64,000 bases of DNA from Nonomuraea sp. PA05 (GTDB taxonomy: Bacteria; Actinomycetota; Actinomycetes; Streptosporangiales; Streptosporangiaceae), in assembly GCF_008086045.1 (NCBI RefSeq), contig NZ_VSEY01000002.1:62001-126000 (forward strand), read 5' to 3'. The notes beneath the pieces were generated by a model. That model had not been told where the DNA came from, made no database searches, and was given only the letters and a program-made list of their open reading frames with translations. Positions 26,136-34,753 of this stretch are shown here, piece by piece (position 1 is the stretch's first letter; every line of letters starts with the position of its first letter). A program made the translations under genes and the position numbers.

Positions 26136-27296
26136 CGTCATCACCACGAGCGCGGCCAGGACGAGGGCGGCTCCGGCGTACAGCGGCGCGGTGTAGCCGA
26201 GCCCGGCGCTGATGGCCAGACCGCCCAGCCAGGCGCCGAGGGCGTTGCCGACGTTGGAGGCCGACACGTTGGCGCTGGCGGCGAGCGGCACCCCGTTCGC
26301 GTAGTCGGTGACCCGGGTGATCATGCCGGGCACGCCCGCGAACCCGAACAGACCCAGCAGGAAGACCAGCACCACCGACGCGACGGGACTGGCCGCCAGC
26401 AGCCCGAACGCGAGGAGCGTGAGCGCGAGACCGGCCAGGGAGACGATCAGCGTGCGATCCCGGTCGAGGTCCGCGGCCCGTCCACCGGCCAGGTTCCCGA
26501 TCACCAGGCCGGTCCCGTACACGACGAGCAGCCAGGCGACGTCGGCGGCCGAGAAGCCGCTGACCAGGGTGAAGGTGTAGGCGATGTAGCTGAACGCGCC
26601 GAACATGCCGCCGTAGCCGAGCGCGGTGGCCGCCAGCGTCAGCCAGACCTGCCAGGAGCGGAACGCGTGCAACTGGGCCCGCAGCCCGCTCGGCCCGGAG
26701 CCCGCCGACGGGTGCGCCCGCCCGACCGCACCCGCCCAGCCGGGCACCAGCGCCGCGATGGCGACCAGGGCGAGCACCCCGATCACCGTGATCGCCCAGA
26801 ACGTGGCGCGCCACCCCCACCGCTCGCCGACGAGGGCGCCGAACGGCACGCCCAGCACGTTCGCGAGCGTCAGCCCCGCGAACATCACCGCCACCGCCCG
26901 CGACGCCCGCTCCGGCGGCACCATGCGCCGGGCGACGAGCGAGCCGATGCCGAAGAACGAGCCGTGGCACAGCGCGGCAACGACCCGCCCGAGCAGCATC
27001 ATCGGGTAACCGGACGCGACGGCGGACAGCAGGTTGCCCGCCACGAACAGCGCCACCAGGCCGACCAGCACCGGCTTGCGGGGCAGCGTCCCGGTGGCGG
27101 CGGTCACCACGATCGCGCCGACGGCGACGCTCAGCGCGTACCCGGAGATGAGCCAGCCCGCGGCGGCCTCGGAGACGCCCAGACCCAGGCTCACCTGCGG
27201 CAGCAGGCCCGCGATCACGAACTCGGTCAGGCCGATCCCGAAGCTGCCGAGGGTCAGCGCGATGAGTCCGGCGGGCAGCCGTGCCTGGTTCGTCAT
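26097..27296 (-). CDS. MFS transporter (DHA1, AraJ/Cmx-like)
   Basis: A 399-residue exporter of the major facilitator superfamily with about twelve hydrophobic helices. Early motifs include SFGIGLTEFVIAGLLPQV and, in helices 4-5, GRVVAALCHGSFFGIGS followed by FAGLTLANVLGVPFGALVG, the phrasing of the DHA1 drug/sugar efflux group that includes AraJ and actinobacterial chloramphenicol exporters. Substrate unknown. Start choice is uncertain: an in-frame GTG five codons upstream is also possible, and neither has a good ribosome site. The 3' end lies in a tandem repeat. Confidence 0.87.
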   Translation of the reverse strand: MTNQARLPAGLIALTLGSFGIGLTEFVIAGLLPQVSLGLGVSEAAAGWLISGYALSVAVGAIVVTAATGTLPRKPVLVGLVALFVAGNLLSAVASGYPMMLLGRVVAALCHGSFFGIGSLVARRMVPPERASRAVAVMFAGLTLANVLGVPFGALVGERWGWRATFWAITVIGVLALVAIAALVPGWAGAVGRAHPSAGSGPSGLRAQLHAFRSWQVWLTLAATALGYGGMFGAFSYIAYTFTLVSGFSAADVAWLLVVYGTGLVIGNLAGGRAADLDRDRTLIVSLAGLALTLLAFGLLAASPVASVVLVFLLGLFGFAGVPGMITRVTDYANGVPLAASANVSASNVGNALGAWLGGLAISAGLGYTAPLYAGAALVLAALVVMTISARRASAGAAG

Positions 27297-27705
27297 CCGG
27301 ACATCATCCACCGGCCGCGAGCCCGCGTGATCGCGGGGTCTCTTGATCGCACGGGCGGCGGCTCACCAGGGCTGGCCGCTTCCGCTCGCTCCGTTCCCCG
27401 CCCAGGTGCGCTTCGGTGCGGCGCTTCCGCTTCGGTGCGCCCACCGGCGTTCACACCGCCGCGCTCGCCACCAGTCTCCCGCCCACCCTCACCTCCACCC
27501 TCACCTCCGCCTTCGTCGCCGCCCTTGTCGCCGCCCTCGCCACCGTCTCTCTGCCGGTACCTGGCCGCCGCCGTGCGCCGACCATGCTGTGGCGGTTCGT
27601 CACCCGGGACGTCCACCGGGGCGCGGCGACGAGGTGGTCACCTACCACGCGCGCCGCTGACGCGTCTATCTTCGGAGACAGCGCTCTCGCACCCGGAGGT
27701 GCACG
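27297..27705. other. 409-bp intergenic region, no gene seen
   Basis: Divergent spacer between the MFS and TIGR04222 genes. Its middle (about 27470-27545) is low-complexity with repeated CACC/CGCC steps. No convincing reading frame with a ribosome site, tRNA or strong hairpin was found. A GGAGG site at the right edge serves the TIGR04222 gene. The promoters of both flanking genes must lie here but could not be fixed. Confidence 0.5.
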
Positions 27706-28539
27706 ATGGTGACGCTCGTCGCGGCCGTGCTCGTCCTCGGCCTGGTCGCCGTCGCCGCGCTGGCCCTGGTGGAGATCCTGTTGCGGCGGCAACGCCAGGA
27801 AGGCACGATCACCGGCGCGTACGAGCTGGCCGTGCTCATCACCGGACACCATTCGCTGCCCGACACCGTGATCACCGCGCTGGTCAGGCGGAACGCCGTC
27901 CGCGAGTCCCGCTCGGGCCTGTGCGCCAAGGTCGCGGGCGCCTCCGCCGAGGATCCGGCCGAACGCCTGGTGCTCGACTTCCTCACCGCACGAGGGGGCC
28001 GGGCCGCCCGTCACCAGATCGCGCGGGCGCCGGGCTGGCCGTCGCTGGAGAAGCGCATGCGGGCCGAGCTGCGGCGGCGCGGGCTGCTGCGCCCCCATTG
28101 GATGTCGTGGACGATCGTCCTGTCGGCGCTGACCGTCTTCCCGGTGCTGCTCACGAACGTCGCCACCCTCGCGATCGTGCTGGACATCGCCGGTGACCTG
28201 CTGTCCGGGGAGACGTCCGCCGCGTGGGCCGCGGTCGGTCAGTGGTGGCCCGCGCTGCTCGTGCCACCGCTCACCGTGACGGGTGGGCTGGTCATCGAGT
28301 GGATGAGGGCGCCCGACGGCGACAGGACGCTGGTGGGCCAGGCGGTCTACCACGAGGTGCTGGCCGCGCATCCTGACCATGACGGCAGCCTGGAGTCGTA
28401 CGTGCTGCGGGGCGACCCTCAGCCCGGAACCGTCCCGGCGCCCACCCCGGCCCGCGAGAGCCCGGACGACGACGGCGACGCTGACGGCGGCGGCGACGGC
28501 GGCGGCGGGGGATGCGGTTGCGGCTGCGGGGACGCCTGA
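27706..28539 (+). CDS. TIGR04222-type membrane protein
   Basis: A 277-residue protein with an N-terminal helix (about residues 3-24), a cytoplasmic region with the GAYELAVLITG phrase, two central helices (about 133-165 and 178-205) and a C-terminal glycine-, aspartate- and cysteine-rich tail ending GGGGGCGCGCGDA. This organisation and glycine/cysteine tail are typical of the TIGR04222 family of actinobacteria, whose function is unknown. Good GGAGGTG ribosome site. The cysteine cluster could bind metal or form disulfides (inference). Confidence 0.75.
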   Translation: MVTLVAAVLVLGLVAVAALALVEILLRRQRQEGTITGAYELAVLITGHHSLPDTVITALVRRNAVRESRSGLCAKVAGASAEDPAERLVLDFLTARGGRAARHQIARAPGWPSLEKRMRAELRRRGLLRPHWMSWTIVLSALTVFPVLLTNVATLAIVLDIAGDLLSGETSAAWAAVGQWWPALLVPPLTVTGGLVIEWMRAPDGDRTLVGQAVYHEVLAAHPDHDGSLESYVLRGDPQPGTVPAPTPARESPDDDGDADGGGDGGGGGCGCGCGDA

Positions 28540-28554
28540 GCCTCCACGCTAGTT

Positions 28555-28583
28555 TGTCCGGACATTCTGACCTCGGTTAAGCT
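28555..28583 (+). promoter_or_regulatory. operator TGTCCGGACA and leaderless promoter of a GntR gene
   Basis: The palindrome TGTCCGGACA (28555-28564) overlaps a TTGTCC -35-like box; TAAGCT (28578-28583) is a -10 at spacing 18 and ends seven bases before the ATG. The transcript probably starts at or beside the start codon, consistent with the absence of a ribosome site. It is the probable autoregulatory site of the GntR/UTRA regulator. Confidence 0.6.
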
Positions 28584-28590
28584 GATCAGC

Positions 28591-29331
28591 ATGACCGCGA
28601 ACCTGGCCATCGACCTGGACCGGTCCAGCCCCGTGCCGCTCTATTTCCAGGTCGCCGAACAGATCGCGGAGGCGATCCGCCGCGGCGACCTGGCCCCCGG
28701 CTCGCGGCTGGACAACGAGATCCTGCTGGCCGACAAGCTGGGCCTGTCGCGGCCCACGATCCGCCAGGCCATCCAGTACCTCGTGGACAAGGGCCTGCTG
28801 GTACGCAAGCGCGGCGTCGGCACCCAGGTGGTGCACGGGCAGGTCAAGCGCTCGGTCGAGCTGACGAGCCTCTACGACGACCTGCGCCGCTCGGGCCAGG
28901 AGCCGGCCACGCAGGTGCTGGCGCTGGAGTCACGGCCGGCGGAGGAGGAGATCGCGCCCATCCTGGGCGTGGAGCCGGGCTCGCCGATCCTCTACCTGGA
29001 GCGGCTGCGCTTCGCGGCCGGCGAGCCCCTCGCGGTCCTGCACAACTGGCTGCCGCCCGGTCTGGCCCCGCTCACGGCCGCCGACCTGGAGGGACGCGGC
29101 CTGTACGAGCTGCTGCGCGGCGGCGGCGTACGGATGCGGGTCGCCAACCAGCGCATCGGCGCCAGGGCCGCCACCCCGGCCGAGGCCCGGCTGCTGGCGG
29201 AACGGCGGGGGGCGCCGCTGCTGACGATGGTCCGCACCACCTACGACGATCAGGGGCGGGCGGTGGAGCACGGCTCGCACGTCTACCGGGCCTCGCACTA
29301 CTCGCTGGAGGTCACGCTCATCGAGCGCTGA
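28591..29331 (+). CDS. GntR family regulator (HutC/UTRA subgroup)
   Basis: A 246-residue transcriptional regulator. The N-terminal winged helix-turn-helix (about residues 12-80) has the recognition segment ADKLGLSRPTIRQAIQYLVD; the C-terminal UTRA ligand-binding domain (about 95-240) includes LYLERLRFAAGEPLAVLHNW and ends SHVYRASHYSLEV. UTRA regulators sense sugar phosphates, histidine intermediates and similar small molecules. No catabolic gene is adjacent, so its targets are elsewhere or it regulates only itself here. Convergent with the SUKH gene. Confidence 0.9.
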   Translation: MTANLAIDLDRSSPVPLYFQVAEQIAEAIRRGDLAPGSRLDNEILLADKLGLSRPTIRQAIQYLVDKGLLVRKRGVGTQVVHGQVKRSVELTSLYDDLRRSGQEPATQVLALESRPAEEEIAPILGVEPGSPILYLERLRFAAGEPLAVLHNWLPPGLAPLTAADLEGRGLYELLRGGGVRMRVANQRIGARAATPAEARLLAERRGAPLLTMVRTTYDDQGRAVEHGSHVYRASHYSLEVTLIER

Positions 29332-29337
29332 TCGCCG

Positions 29338-30588
29338 TCAGAACGGCGGGTCCTCGCTGCACCCCTGCGTCATCCAGGCCGAGGGGTCGTCCTCCTTCTC
29401 CGTCAGGCACCAGTCGATGTGATGCAGGACCCAGGGACCGGTCTCGGTCTCCCGCAGCCGGCGCAGCACCGGATGCAGATCCCTCAGGCCGAATTGGCGG
29501 ATGACGACGACGCCGTGTGAGCGGAGAAGCGGATCGTCATCCTCCAGGAGCCGGCGCGCCACGCCGGCGAGGACGTCCCGCTGAAGGTCTTCACCGTTCC
29601 AGCCCCAGGGCCGGGCCAGCCGGTACGCCGCCCGCCGTCGCCGTTCGAGGTCCCTGCATCTCAGCTCCCGCAGCAGATCGGCCGAGGTGAGCCTGCCCAG
29701 GGTGCCCAGCGCCTCCAGGTCCGGCGGATCGCAGGACCTGGCGTGCCGCGCGATGTCGTCCGCGATCGCCTCGGCGTCGTCCAGCGGACGCCCGTGCCGG
29801 TGCCGATTCCAGCGCGCCAGATCCCACATCTCGGCCCGCACCGTGGGATGCGGATCGGTCATCATCGCGCGGGTCAAGGCGGCCCAGCCAGCTTCACTGA
29901 CGACCGGCAACTGCAACAGCGACTCCCCCGCACGAGCCCGGCGCTCCACTGACGGGTCATCGGTGAGCGCGGCGACCAGCCCGGCCTCCTCCAGCGGGAG
30001 CCGCTCGCCGAACCAGCCGACGTCATAACCGGCGACCACCTCGTCCAGCCACCGCTCGTACCAGGACAGGAAGTCGGCGTCCTCGGTCACGTACGGGCCG
30101 GCCGGTCCTTCGTGGTCGAGGTTGAAGACCCGCCCCCGCGCCGGCCCCGTCACGGTCAGCTGCGAGACGAGGGAACACCCGTGGTCGGCGATGCTCAGCG
30201 TGCCCCGCAGGAAGACGTGATCCGGCCCCGGCGGATCCTCGTACCGTTCCTCCCAGTCGTCGGCGTAACGCGGGCCGGGCACGTACGGACTGGGCTGGGC
30301 CAGGTGCCCGGACCGGCGGCGCGTACAGCAGGCGGTGTCGAGCCCGCGTAACCCGCAGCCCGGCCCCGCGCCGCCGCCGGCCAGCTCGGTGACGAACAAC
30401 CGGTACGGCGGAGGAAGCGTGATCTCGTGCCGCTCCTCGAACTCGGCCACCACGGCCTCCGGCAGCGGCGGCTCCAGCTCGAACCCATGCGCGTCCGTAC
30501 CGAAGGCGTCCGGACGGATGGGCATGGCACGCACCGCGGCGAGTTTGCCGGCGATCCGATCCAACCGGGAGTGATCGGTATCGAGCAT
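29338..30588 (-). CDS. SUKH (SMI1/KNR4) domain protein with helical-repeat C-terminus
   Basis: A 416-residue cytoplasmic protein. The first ~190 residues show the SMI1/KNR4 (SUKH-1) pattern: an amphipathic N-terminus, the PEAVVAEFEERHEITLPPPYRLFVTELA block and the closing ADFLSWYERWLDEV. The C-terminal half is helical with HEAT-like repeats (VRAEMWDLARWNR, LRSHGVVVIRQFG). SUKH proteins often act as immunity proteins in polymorphic-toxin systems, but no toxin gene is adjacent, so this may be an orphan or have another role. Start chosen at an ATG after GAGCGG; the frame stays open upstream. Confidence 0.82.
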   Translation of the reverse strand: MLDTDHSRLDRIAGKLAAVRAMPIRPDAFGTDAHGFELEPPLPEAVVAEFEERHEITLPPPYRLFVTELAGGGAGPGCGLRGLDTACCTRRRSGHLAQPSPYVPGPRYADDWEERYEDPPGPDHVFLRGTLSIADHGCSLVSQLTVTGPARGRVFNLDHEGPAGPYVTEDADFLSWYERWLDEVVAGYDVGWFGERLPLEEAGLVAALTDDPSVERRARAGESLLQLPVVSEAGWAALTRAMMTDPHPTVRAEMWDLARWNRHRHGRPLDDAEAIADDIARHARSCDPPDLEALGTLGRLTSADLLRELRCRDLERRRRAAYRLARPWGWNGEDLQRDVLAGVARRLLEDDDPLLRSHGVVVIRQFGLRDLHPVLRRLRETETGPWVLHHIDWCLTEKEDDPSAWMTQGCSEDPPF

Positions 30589-30784
30589 CCGCTCAGTGTA
30601 AGAGTCGCAGTGGAGATCCAGCGTCCGCCGTGCGACAGTCCCCGTCCGCCGTCCTGGAACGGGCCCCACCACGGCCTACGACACCCTCCAGAGCTGCCCG
30701 GTGCGGATCAGCATGGCCGCGATCCGGCCCGCGCAGCGCAGGGCGTCACCAACGCCGGCAGCTCTCGGGGTTGGCGCGGCAGGT

Positions 30785-31651
30785 TCAGCGAGTGTCTCGT
30801 GGGTCTGCCAGCCAGCGCTGTAGCCGTCCGGGCAGCCACTTGGATCCCTGCACAGAGCTGGGGGGAGGAGCTTGCTTCCCGGGGCGAGGTTCGTGGCGTG
30901 GACGGATCGGGGCAGTGGGCGGAGGTAGGTCCGTAGCCCGGGGCGGGACCTGCTGCACCTCGGTCAGGCGTCGCTGTGCTTCGGCTGCGCGGTCGGCCCG
31001 CTCGGGAGGCGGCGTGAGGGTGACGCCTGCGTCGGTGAGGATGCTCAGATCGAGGGTCCAGTTGCGGGTCGAACGCGATCGCCACAGAGAGAATGCTGCG
31101 TTGACGTGGGCACCGGCTTGACCGGCGGTCATCCCGGTGACTGCTCGCAGGTGGGCGGTGGCCCGGTCGGCCTTGCCGTTGACCTGGGCCAGGCCCATGT
31201 GGGTGGCGGTGTGGCAGTCCGTGCACAGGCAGATCAGCCGCTTGAGCGTCTGCGTGCCGGTGGCCTCGTCGTAATGCCAGCGCTCGTGGGCCTCCAGCCA
31301 CCGTTGGACTGTGCGGTCTTCACCTCGGCCGCACGCCTCGCAGCGGTGCCCGGCCCGGTTCGTGATCATTCGCCGTAGCCGTTCCCAGTCGCGCTGGTCC
31401 ACGCAGGAGCGGACGTTGGTGAACCAGCATGAGGAGGGCACCAGGTCGACGAAGAGTCCGGCGCCGAAGCTGCGGTCCTCGCCGGGGAGCAGGTCGGGTA
31501 CGTCGGGTCGGGCGGCCCATCGTTGCAGGGCGGTGATGCCCGGACGTGGGGCATACCACCGCTTGGCGGCCGGGTCCCAGCGGGCACCAGCGGCCTTGGC
31601 CTGGTCCTTTTCGGCGTAGGGGACGTCCAGCCAGATGCGTGGGGGAGTCAT
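30785..31651 (-). CDS. HNH nuclease with N-terminal DUF5710 domain
   Basis: A 288-residue protein. Residues about 4-45 match DUF5710 (WLDVPYAEKDQAKAAGARWD followed by a KRWYAP motif), a domain seen with DNA-processing enzymes. Residues about 95-155 form an HNH-like zinc finger: CEACGRGEDR, then EAHERWHYDE with the likely catalytic histidine, and CTDCHTATHMG. A proline/arginine-rich linker and basic C-terminus follow. It is probably a DNA endonuclease (inference). Good GGAGACC ribosome site. It lies at the edge of a defence-like region containing McrBC. Confidence 0.75.
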   Translation of the reverse strand: MTPPRIWLDVPYAEKDQAKAAGARWDPAAKRWYAPRPGITALQRWAARPDVPDLLPGEDRSFGAGLFVDLVPSSCWFTNVRSCVDQRDWERLRRMITNRAGHRCEACGRGEDRTVQRWLEAHERWHYDEATGTQTLKRLICLCTDCHTATHMGLAQVNGKADRATAHLRAVTGMTAGQAGAHVNAAFSLWRSRSTRNWTLDLSILTDAGVTLTPPPERADRAAEAQRRLTEVQQVPPRATDLPPPTAPIRPRHEPRPGKQAPPPSSVQGSKWLPGRLQRWLADPRDTR

Positions 31652-31796
31652 CGGCGGTCTCCATTCCGGAAGGGGCGGCGGGTAGATTCAGGGCGTTCGA
31701 TCAGAAGTGAGGTGGGCGGCTGGGGCCGGATGGCAAGTCGCACGTGGGTGAGTGGCCGAGGAACGCAGGCACGTTCACCTGGTCACTGGCGGGAGT

Positions 31797-31931
31797 GTCC
31801 ACCCCGCTGGCGGAGACGCCGGTCAGTTCAGCGAGATCGTCATGAGACGTCCACCGGCCCGTGTCGACGAGTGCGATGGCGTCCGCAATGGACTCCTGCT
31901 CGATTGGTTGTGCCCATACGACAGTCGTATT
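31797..31931 (-). pseudogene. fragment resembling an alkyltransferase-like (ATL) domain
   Basis: Within a 454-base gap between the HNH and zinc-ribbon genes, one minus-strand frame reads IADAIALVDTGRWTSHDDLAELTG, close to the winged-helix DNA-binding segment of O6-alkylguanine transferase-like proteins (GRWTSYGDLA type). Upstream in another frame, YDKMEDV and neighbours also look protein-like. No complete gene with start, ribosome site and full domain could be built, and the active-site PCHR is absent, so I treat it as a remnant. Low confidence. Confidence 0.3.
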
Positions 31932-32105
31932 GAGGGCCCCCTGCCAGGAAGAGGGGTAGCGGTCACGTCCTCCATCTTGTCGTAAACACAAAGGAGAAGT
32001 CCCGTGAACCAGTGATGGGCATTCGGCATGGCCGCGGGGTCTCGCTCTAGCCGGCGCAGGCCGCTTGCCACAGGCCGCGAAGGGCGTCTCCTCGAGGTCT
32101 TACGG

Positions 32106-33128
32106 CTACGAGAACGGGTGCATGTACGGACGGTCTTCGACCCGGTCGTAGATGCGGCGCAGCCACGGCTGCCGAATCGGCGCCAGTCGTTCCAGCGCGC
32201 GAAGGAACACCCGCCCATCAGGACGAAATCGAGACCTTTCCAGCAACGGGGGCGAATCATCACGGCGGACCGCAGCCGGCATGGTGCGCGCCGCCGGAAC
32301 GAGCCGCCGGTCATCATGGAAGGCCAGGTACGTCCACACGTCTGAGGCCAGTGGCACCACCGCTCGGGCGTCGCACGGCCATGCCTCGCCGGTCTGCGGA
32401 TGCCGCGGCACTAGGGCGATGTCGGTGATGCCGTTGGACAGGCCGGGCCCGGCCAGGGCGAGGTGTCGTTCCGGTGGCCCCGCTGGGAGCAGGCCGTCGA
32501 TCACCCGACGGAACGCCGTCGCGACGGGTCCGTCAGGGACGGATATCCGCCTACCGTCCGAGGCCAGCAGCAAGTGCGCCAGTGCCACCGCGACGGCGGC
32601 CTCCCAGGGGGCACTCCAGCAATCACTCGGGTCGGCGAGTGGCGCGCTCGGCAGTTCCTCCCAGTCCATCACCTGCTGGACGGGGCCGGCGACGGCGACG
32701 GGGCGTACGGCGTCCGGTTCGAGCCACACGACTTGCCAGAATCCGCAGTCGTCGACGCGGGTCGCCACCGGGCAGCCGCATCGCGCGCAGGCGAGGTTGG
32801 GGCCGTATTGACCGTCCCAGCCGCAACAGCAGCCGCCCAGCCGCTCCGGAATGAAGACGGTTCCGCGGACGTCGCCCGGCGCGATGCCGATCCTGCCCGG
32901 GGGCCCCGTGATGCGGAACATCTGCAATCGGACGCGGTGTTCTTCCGGCTCGGGTTCCCATGGCTGCCAGGGCTGACCGTTTCCGGGGTCCACGGCGTAT
33001 GTTCCCGGCTCCAGCAGATTGGGGAGCAGGTCATGGCCGTACTTCTGGCCGGAATGGTCGGGGAGCGCCACCCGCGCCACCTTCGCGGTCATCACGGCGC
33101 CGCATTCTGTACAGGCGAAAACGACCAA
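32106..33128 (-). CDS. uncharacterised zinc-ribbon protein
   Basis: A 340-residue soluble protein of unknown function. The N-terminus contains CTECG, a central region GGCCCGWDGQ and then CARCGCPVATRVDDC, suggesting one or two zinc ribbons formed by CxxC pairs. The rest is mixed alpha/beta with tryptophan-rich stretches (FWQVVWLEPDAVRPV) and an alanine-rich helix. It starts with TTG six bases after GAGGAG. The CxxC pattern suits a nucleic-acid or protein-binding role, but no enzyme family is recognised. It lies between HNH and McrBC genes, so a defence-related function is possible. Confidence 0.6.
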   Translation of the reverse strand: MVVFACTECGAVMTAKVARVALPDHSGQKYGHDLLPNLLEPGTYAVDPGNGQPWQPWEPEPEEHRVRLQMFRITGPPGRIGIAPGDVRGTVFIPERLGGCCCGWDGQYGPNLACARCGCPVATRVDDCGFWQVVWLEPDAVRPVAVAGPVQQVMDWEELPSAPLADPSDCWSAPWEAAVAVALAHLLLASDGRRISVPDGPVATAFRRVIDGLLPAGPPERHLALAGPGLSNGITDIALVPRHPQTGEAWPCDARAVVPLASDVWTYLAFHDDRRLVPAARTMPAAVRRDDSPPLLERSRFRPDGRVFLRALERLAPIRQPWLRRIYDRVEDRPYMHPFS

Positions 33129-33475
33129 GCAGGCTCCTCTGTCGGATCGATGCCGTCAGGCCGGGACGGTGGCGGTAGTGCGGCGATGAACGTGCATCTC
33201 CGATGGGGTTTGCGCACGATCTGACCTGGGTGCATATCTTGAATCGCTTGATCACCCCGCGTATGTCCCCGCAAGCCATCGTCCTCGCGGGCACACTTTC
33301 GTCGGACGATCTTCCCCGATCTTAGGGCCGGAAGGCCGCCGATGTGTCCAGCAGCTCACGTGAAGATCGATGATTACGCTCGGAGACAATCATTGCACTC
33401 ACCGTCCCGAGTGTGGTGTGCGACCATCGAACTCTCCCGGGTAAGAAAGGGTCTCCCTCTGCGAGAGGAGGACGC
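33129..33475. other. 347-bp divergent intergenic region
   Basis: Spacer between the zinc-ribbon gene (minus) and the membrane gene at 33476 (plus). Short frames in it lack ribosome sites and family features. The right edge carries GAGAGGAGG for the next gene. Base composition is closer to 60% GC than the rest of the window, in keeping with the foreign character of the surrounding island. No promoter could be fixed. Confidence 0.45.
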
Positions 33476-34627
33476 ATGAGCGTTGTTCTGGCGGTGCTCG
33501 GAGTCGTCGCCTCGATCGCCGGCATCGTCCAAACAGTGGTCGTCATCATCGAGAGGGCCGAGCGCAAGCGCCGTGAAGCGCGAACCGCCACATCGGAGCG
33601 CAGGCGAGACAGCGTCAGCGGTCGAGCGGTATCTCGCCGAAAGAACGCGGCGTCCCCCATCGAGCCGCCCTGGAATCCGGACCTGGTCGGCAGCTCATGG
33701 CGCTCCGCTCTCGCGTACCTTCTCGGGTTTGTCGGGGGTTTGATCTTCCGTCGTGATCAACGGCCCGACGTGCGCTTCCACGCCGTGCAATCAATTCTCA
33801 TCGATATCGTGGCCGTCGTGTCCTTTTTGGTCACTCTGGTTCTGGCGGGCGTCTACGCCTCGACTCGATACCAGGGGGCCTCAGCCGAGAGCCTGTCGGA
33901 CGACGTCGTCATGTGGACCTGGGCGCTGGCATCCATCCTGGGGCCGCCTGCCTTGCACCTTCTCCTGACCGTCTTGACACTCACTGGGCGGAGCCCGCGT
34001 GTCCCGCTCCTCTGGAAGGTCGCGGCCACCGTCACCGCTCGCCCGTCCGAGGACGCAGGCCGAATTCCCGACCTGGCGAGTCCCGTTCTTTCTCGGCCAC
34101 TGCCGAGACAGTCCGAAGGTATTGATGTCGCGGAAAGCGCATCGACTGCCCATGCCTTCGATCTCGTCTGGGACCGTATCGGGCGCTACGAGGGCGAGGT
34201 TTTCCGGCTACGGCGCGGCGGCACCTTCACATATCGGTTACGCGACAATGACGTCTGCCCTGACCGGGCGAAGATCAGTATTCATCGGTCCAATTTCGTC
34301 CGTGCGTGGGACCGACGACCGCTTTCGGGGCCCGGACAGCTCAGCAAGGACATCATCGGTCCGTCGTACGTCTACGCGATCCTTACCGATTCACGGATCG
34401 CAACAGAAGAAGGGTCCGTCGTGCCTCACATGTCAACCGAACTGATTGCGGAACGACCGTACGAATCAGCGCTGCACCATGGACGACGAGCGGCTCAGGG
34501 CCGATGTTCCTGGCACGGCCAAACCTGCGAGGATTCAGTGGTCGCCAGTGTCCTGACACGGGATAAGGGCGGAGAGACATGGCACGCTGTCTGCCAGCGC
34601 GCGTTGAGCGCGCTCCGTGGCGACTGA
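33476..34627 (+). CDS. membrane protein with DUF4870-like and unknown C-terminal domains
   Basis: A 383-residue protein preceded by an ideal GAGAGGAGG ribosome site. Order: an N-terminal helix (about residues 2-22), a basic stretch, then WRSALAYLLGFVGGLIF followed by DVRFHAVQSILIDIV, resembling the DUF4870/Tic20-like helix bundle, and two more helices to about 180. The C-terminal ~150 residues are soluble; they contain GEVFRLRRGGTFTYRLRD, a PLSGPGQLS stretch and GPSYVYAILTDSRI. I have the impression of this last pattern in proteins near restriction genes but cannot name it. Composition is less GC-rich than average, suggesting transfer with the defence genes. Confidence 0.7.
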   Translation: MSVVLAVLGVVASIAGIVQTVVVIIERAERKRREARTATSERRRDSVSGRAVSRRKNAASPIEPPWNPDLVGSSWRSALAYLLGFVGGLIFRRDQRPDVRFHAVQSILIDIVAVVSFLVTLVLAGVYASTRYQGASAESLSDDVVMWTWALASILGPPALHLLLTVLTLTGRSPRVPLLWKVAATVTARPSEDAGRIPDLASPVLSRPLPRQSEGIDVAESASTAHAFDLVWDRIGRYEGEVFRLRRGGTFTYRLRDNDVCPDRAKISIHRSNFVRAWDRRPLSGPGQLSKDIIGPSYVYAILTDSRIATEEGSVVPHMSTELIAERPYESALHHGRRAAQGRCSWHGQTCEDSVVASVLTRDKGGETWHAVCQRALSALRGD

Positions 34628-34753
34628 TGGGACGGCCAATCAGCGACACGCGGGTGATTCGTTCTCCGGGACATCTCGAACACGCTCTGGTCAACCCGCG
34701 TAACGTCATGCCGGATTCCTGAGGATATGTGGGAGACCACGCGGAAGGGACTC

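Noticed and set aside
29338..30588. Polymorphic toxin-immunity locus
   Set aside because: The SUKH protein is present but no toxin, RHS/YD-repeat or secretion gene is nearby.
34727..34753. Upstream ATG start for McrB
   Set aside because: The GAGG-like site is only two bases from it; the ATG nine codons later has a better placed GGAAGGGA.
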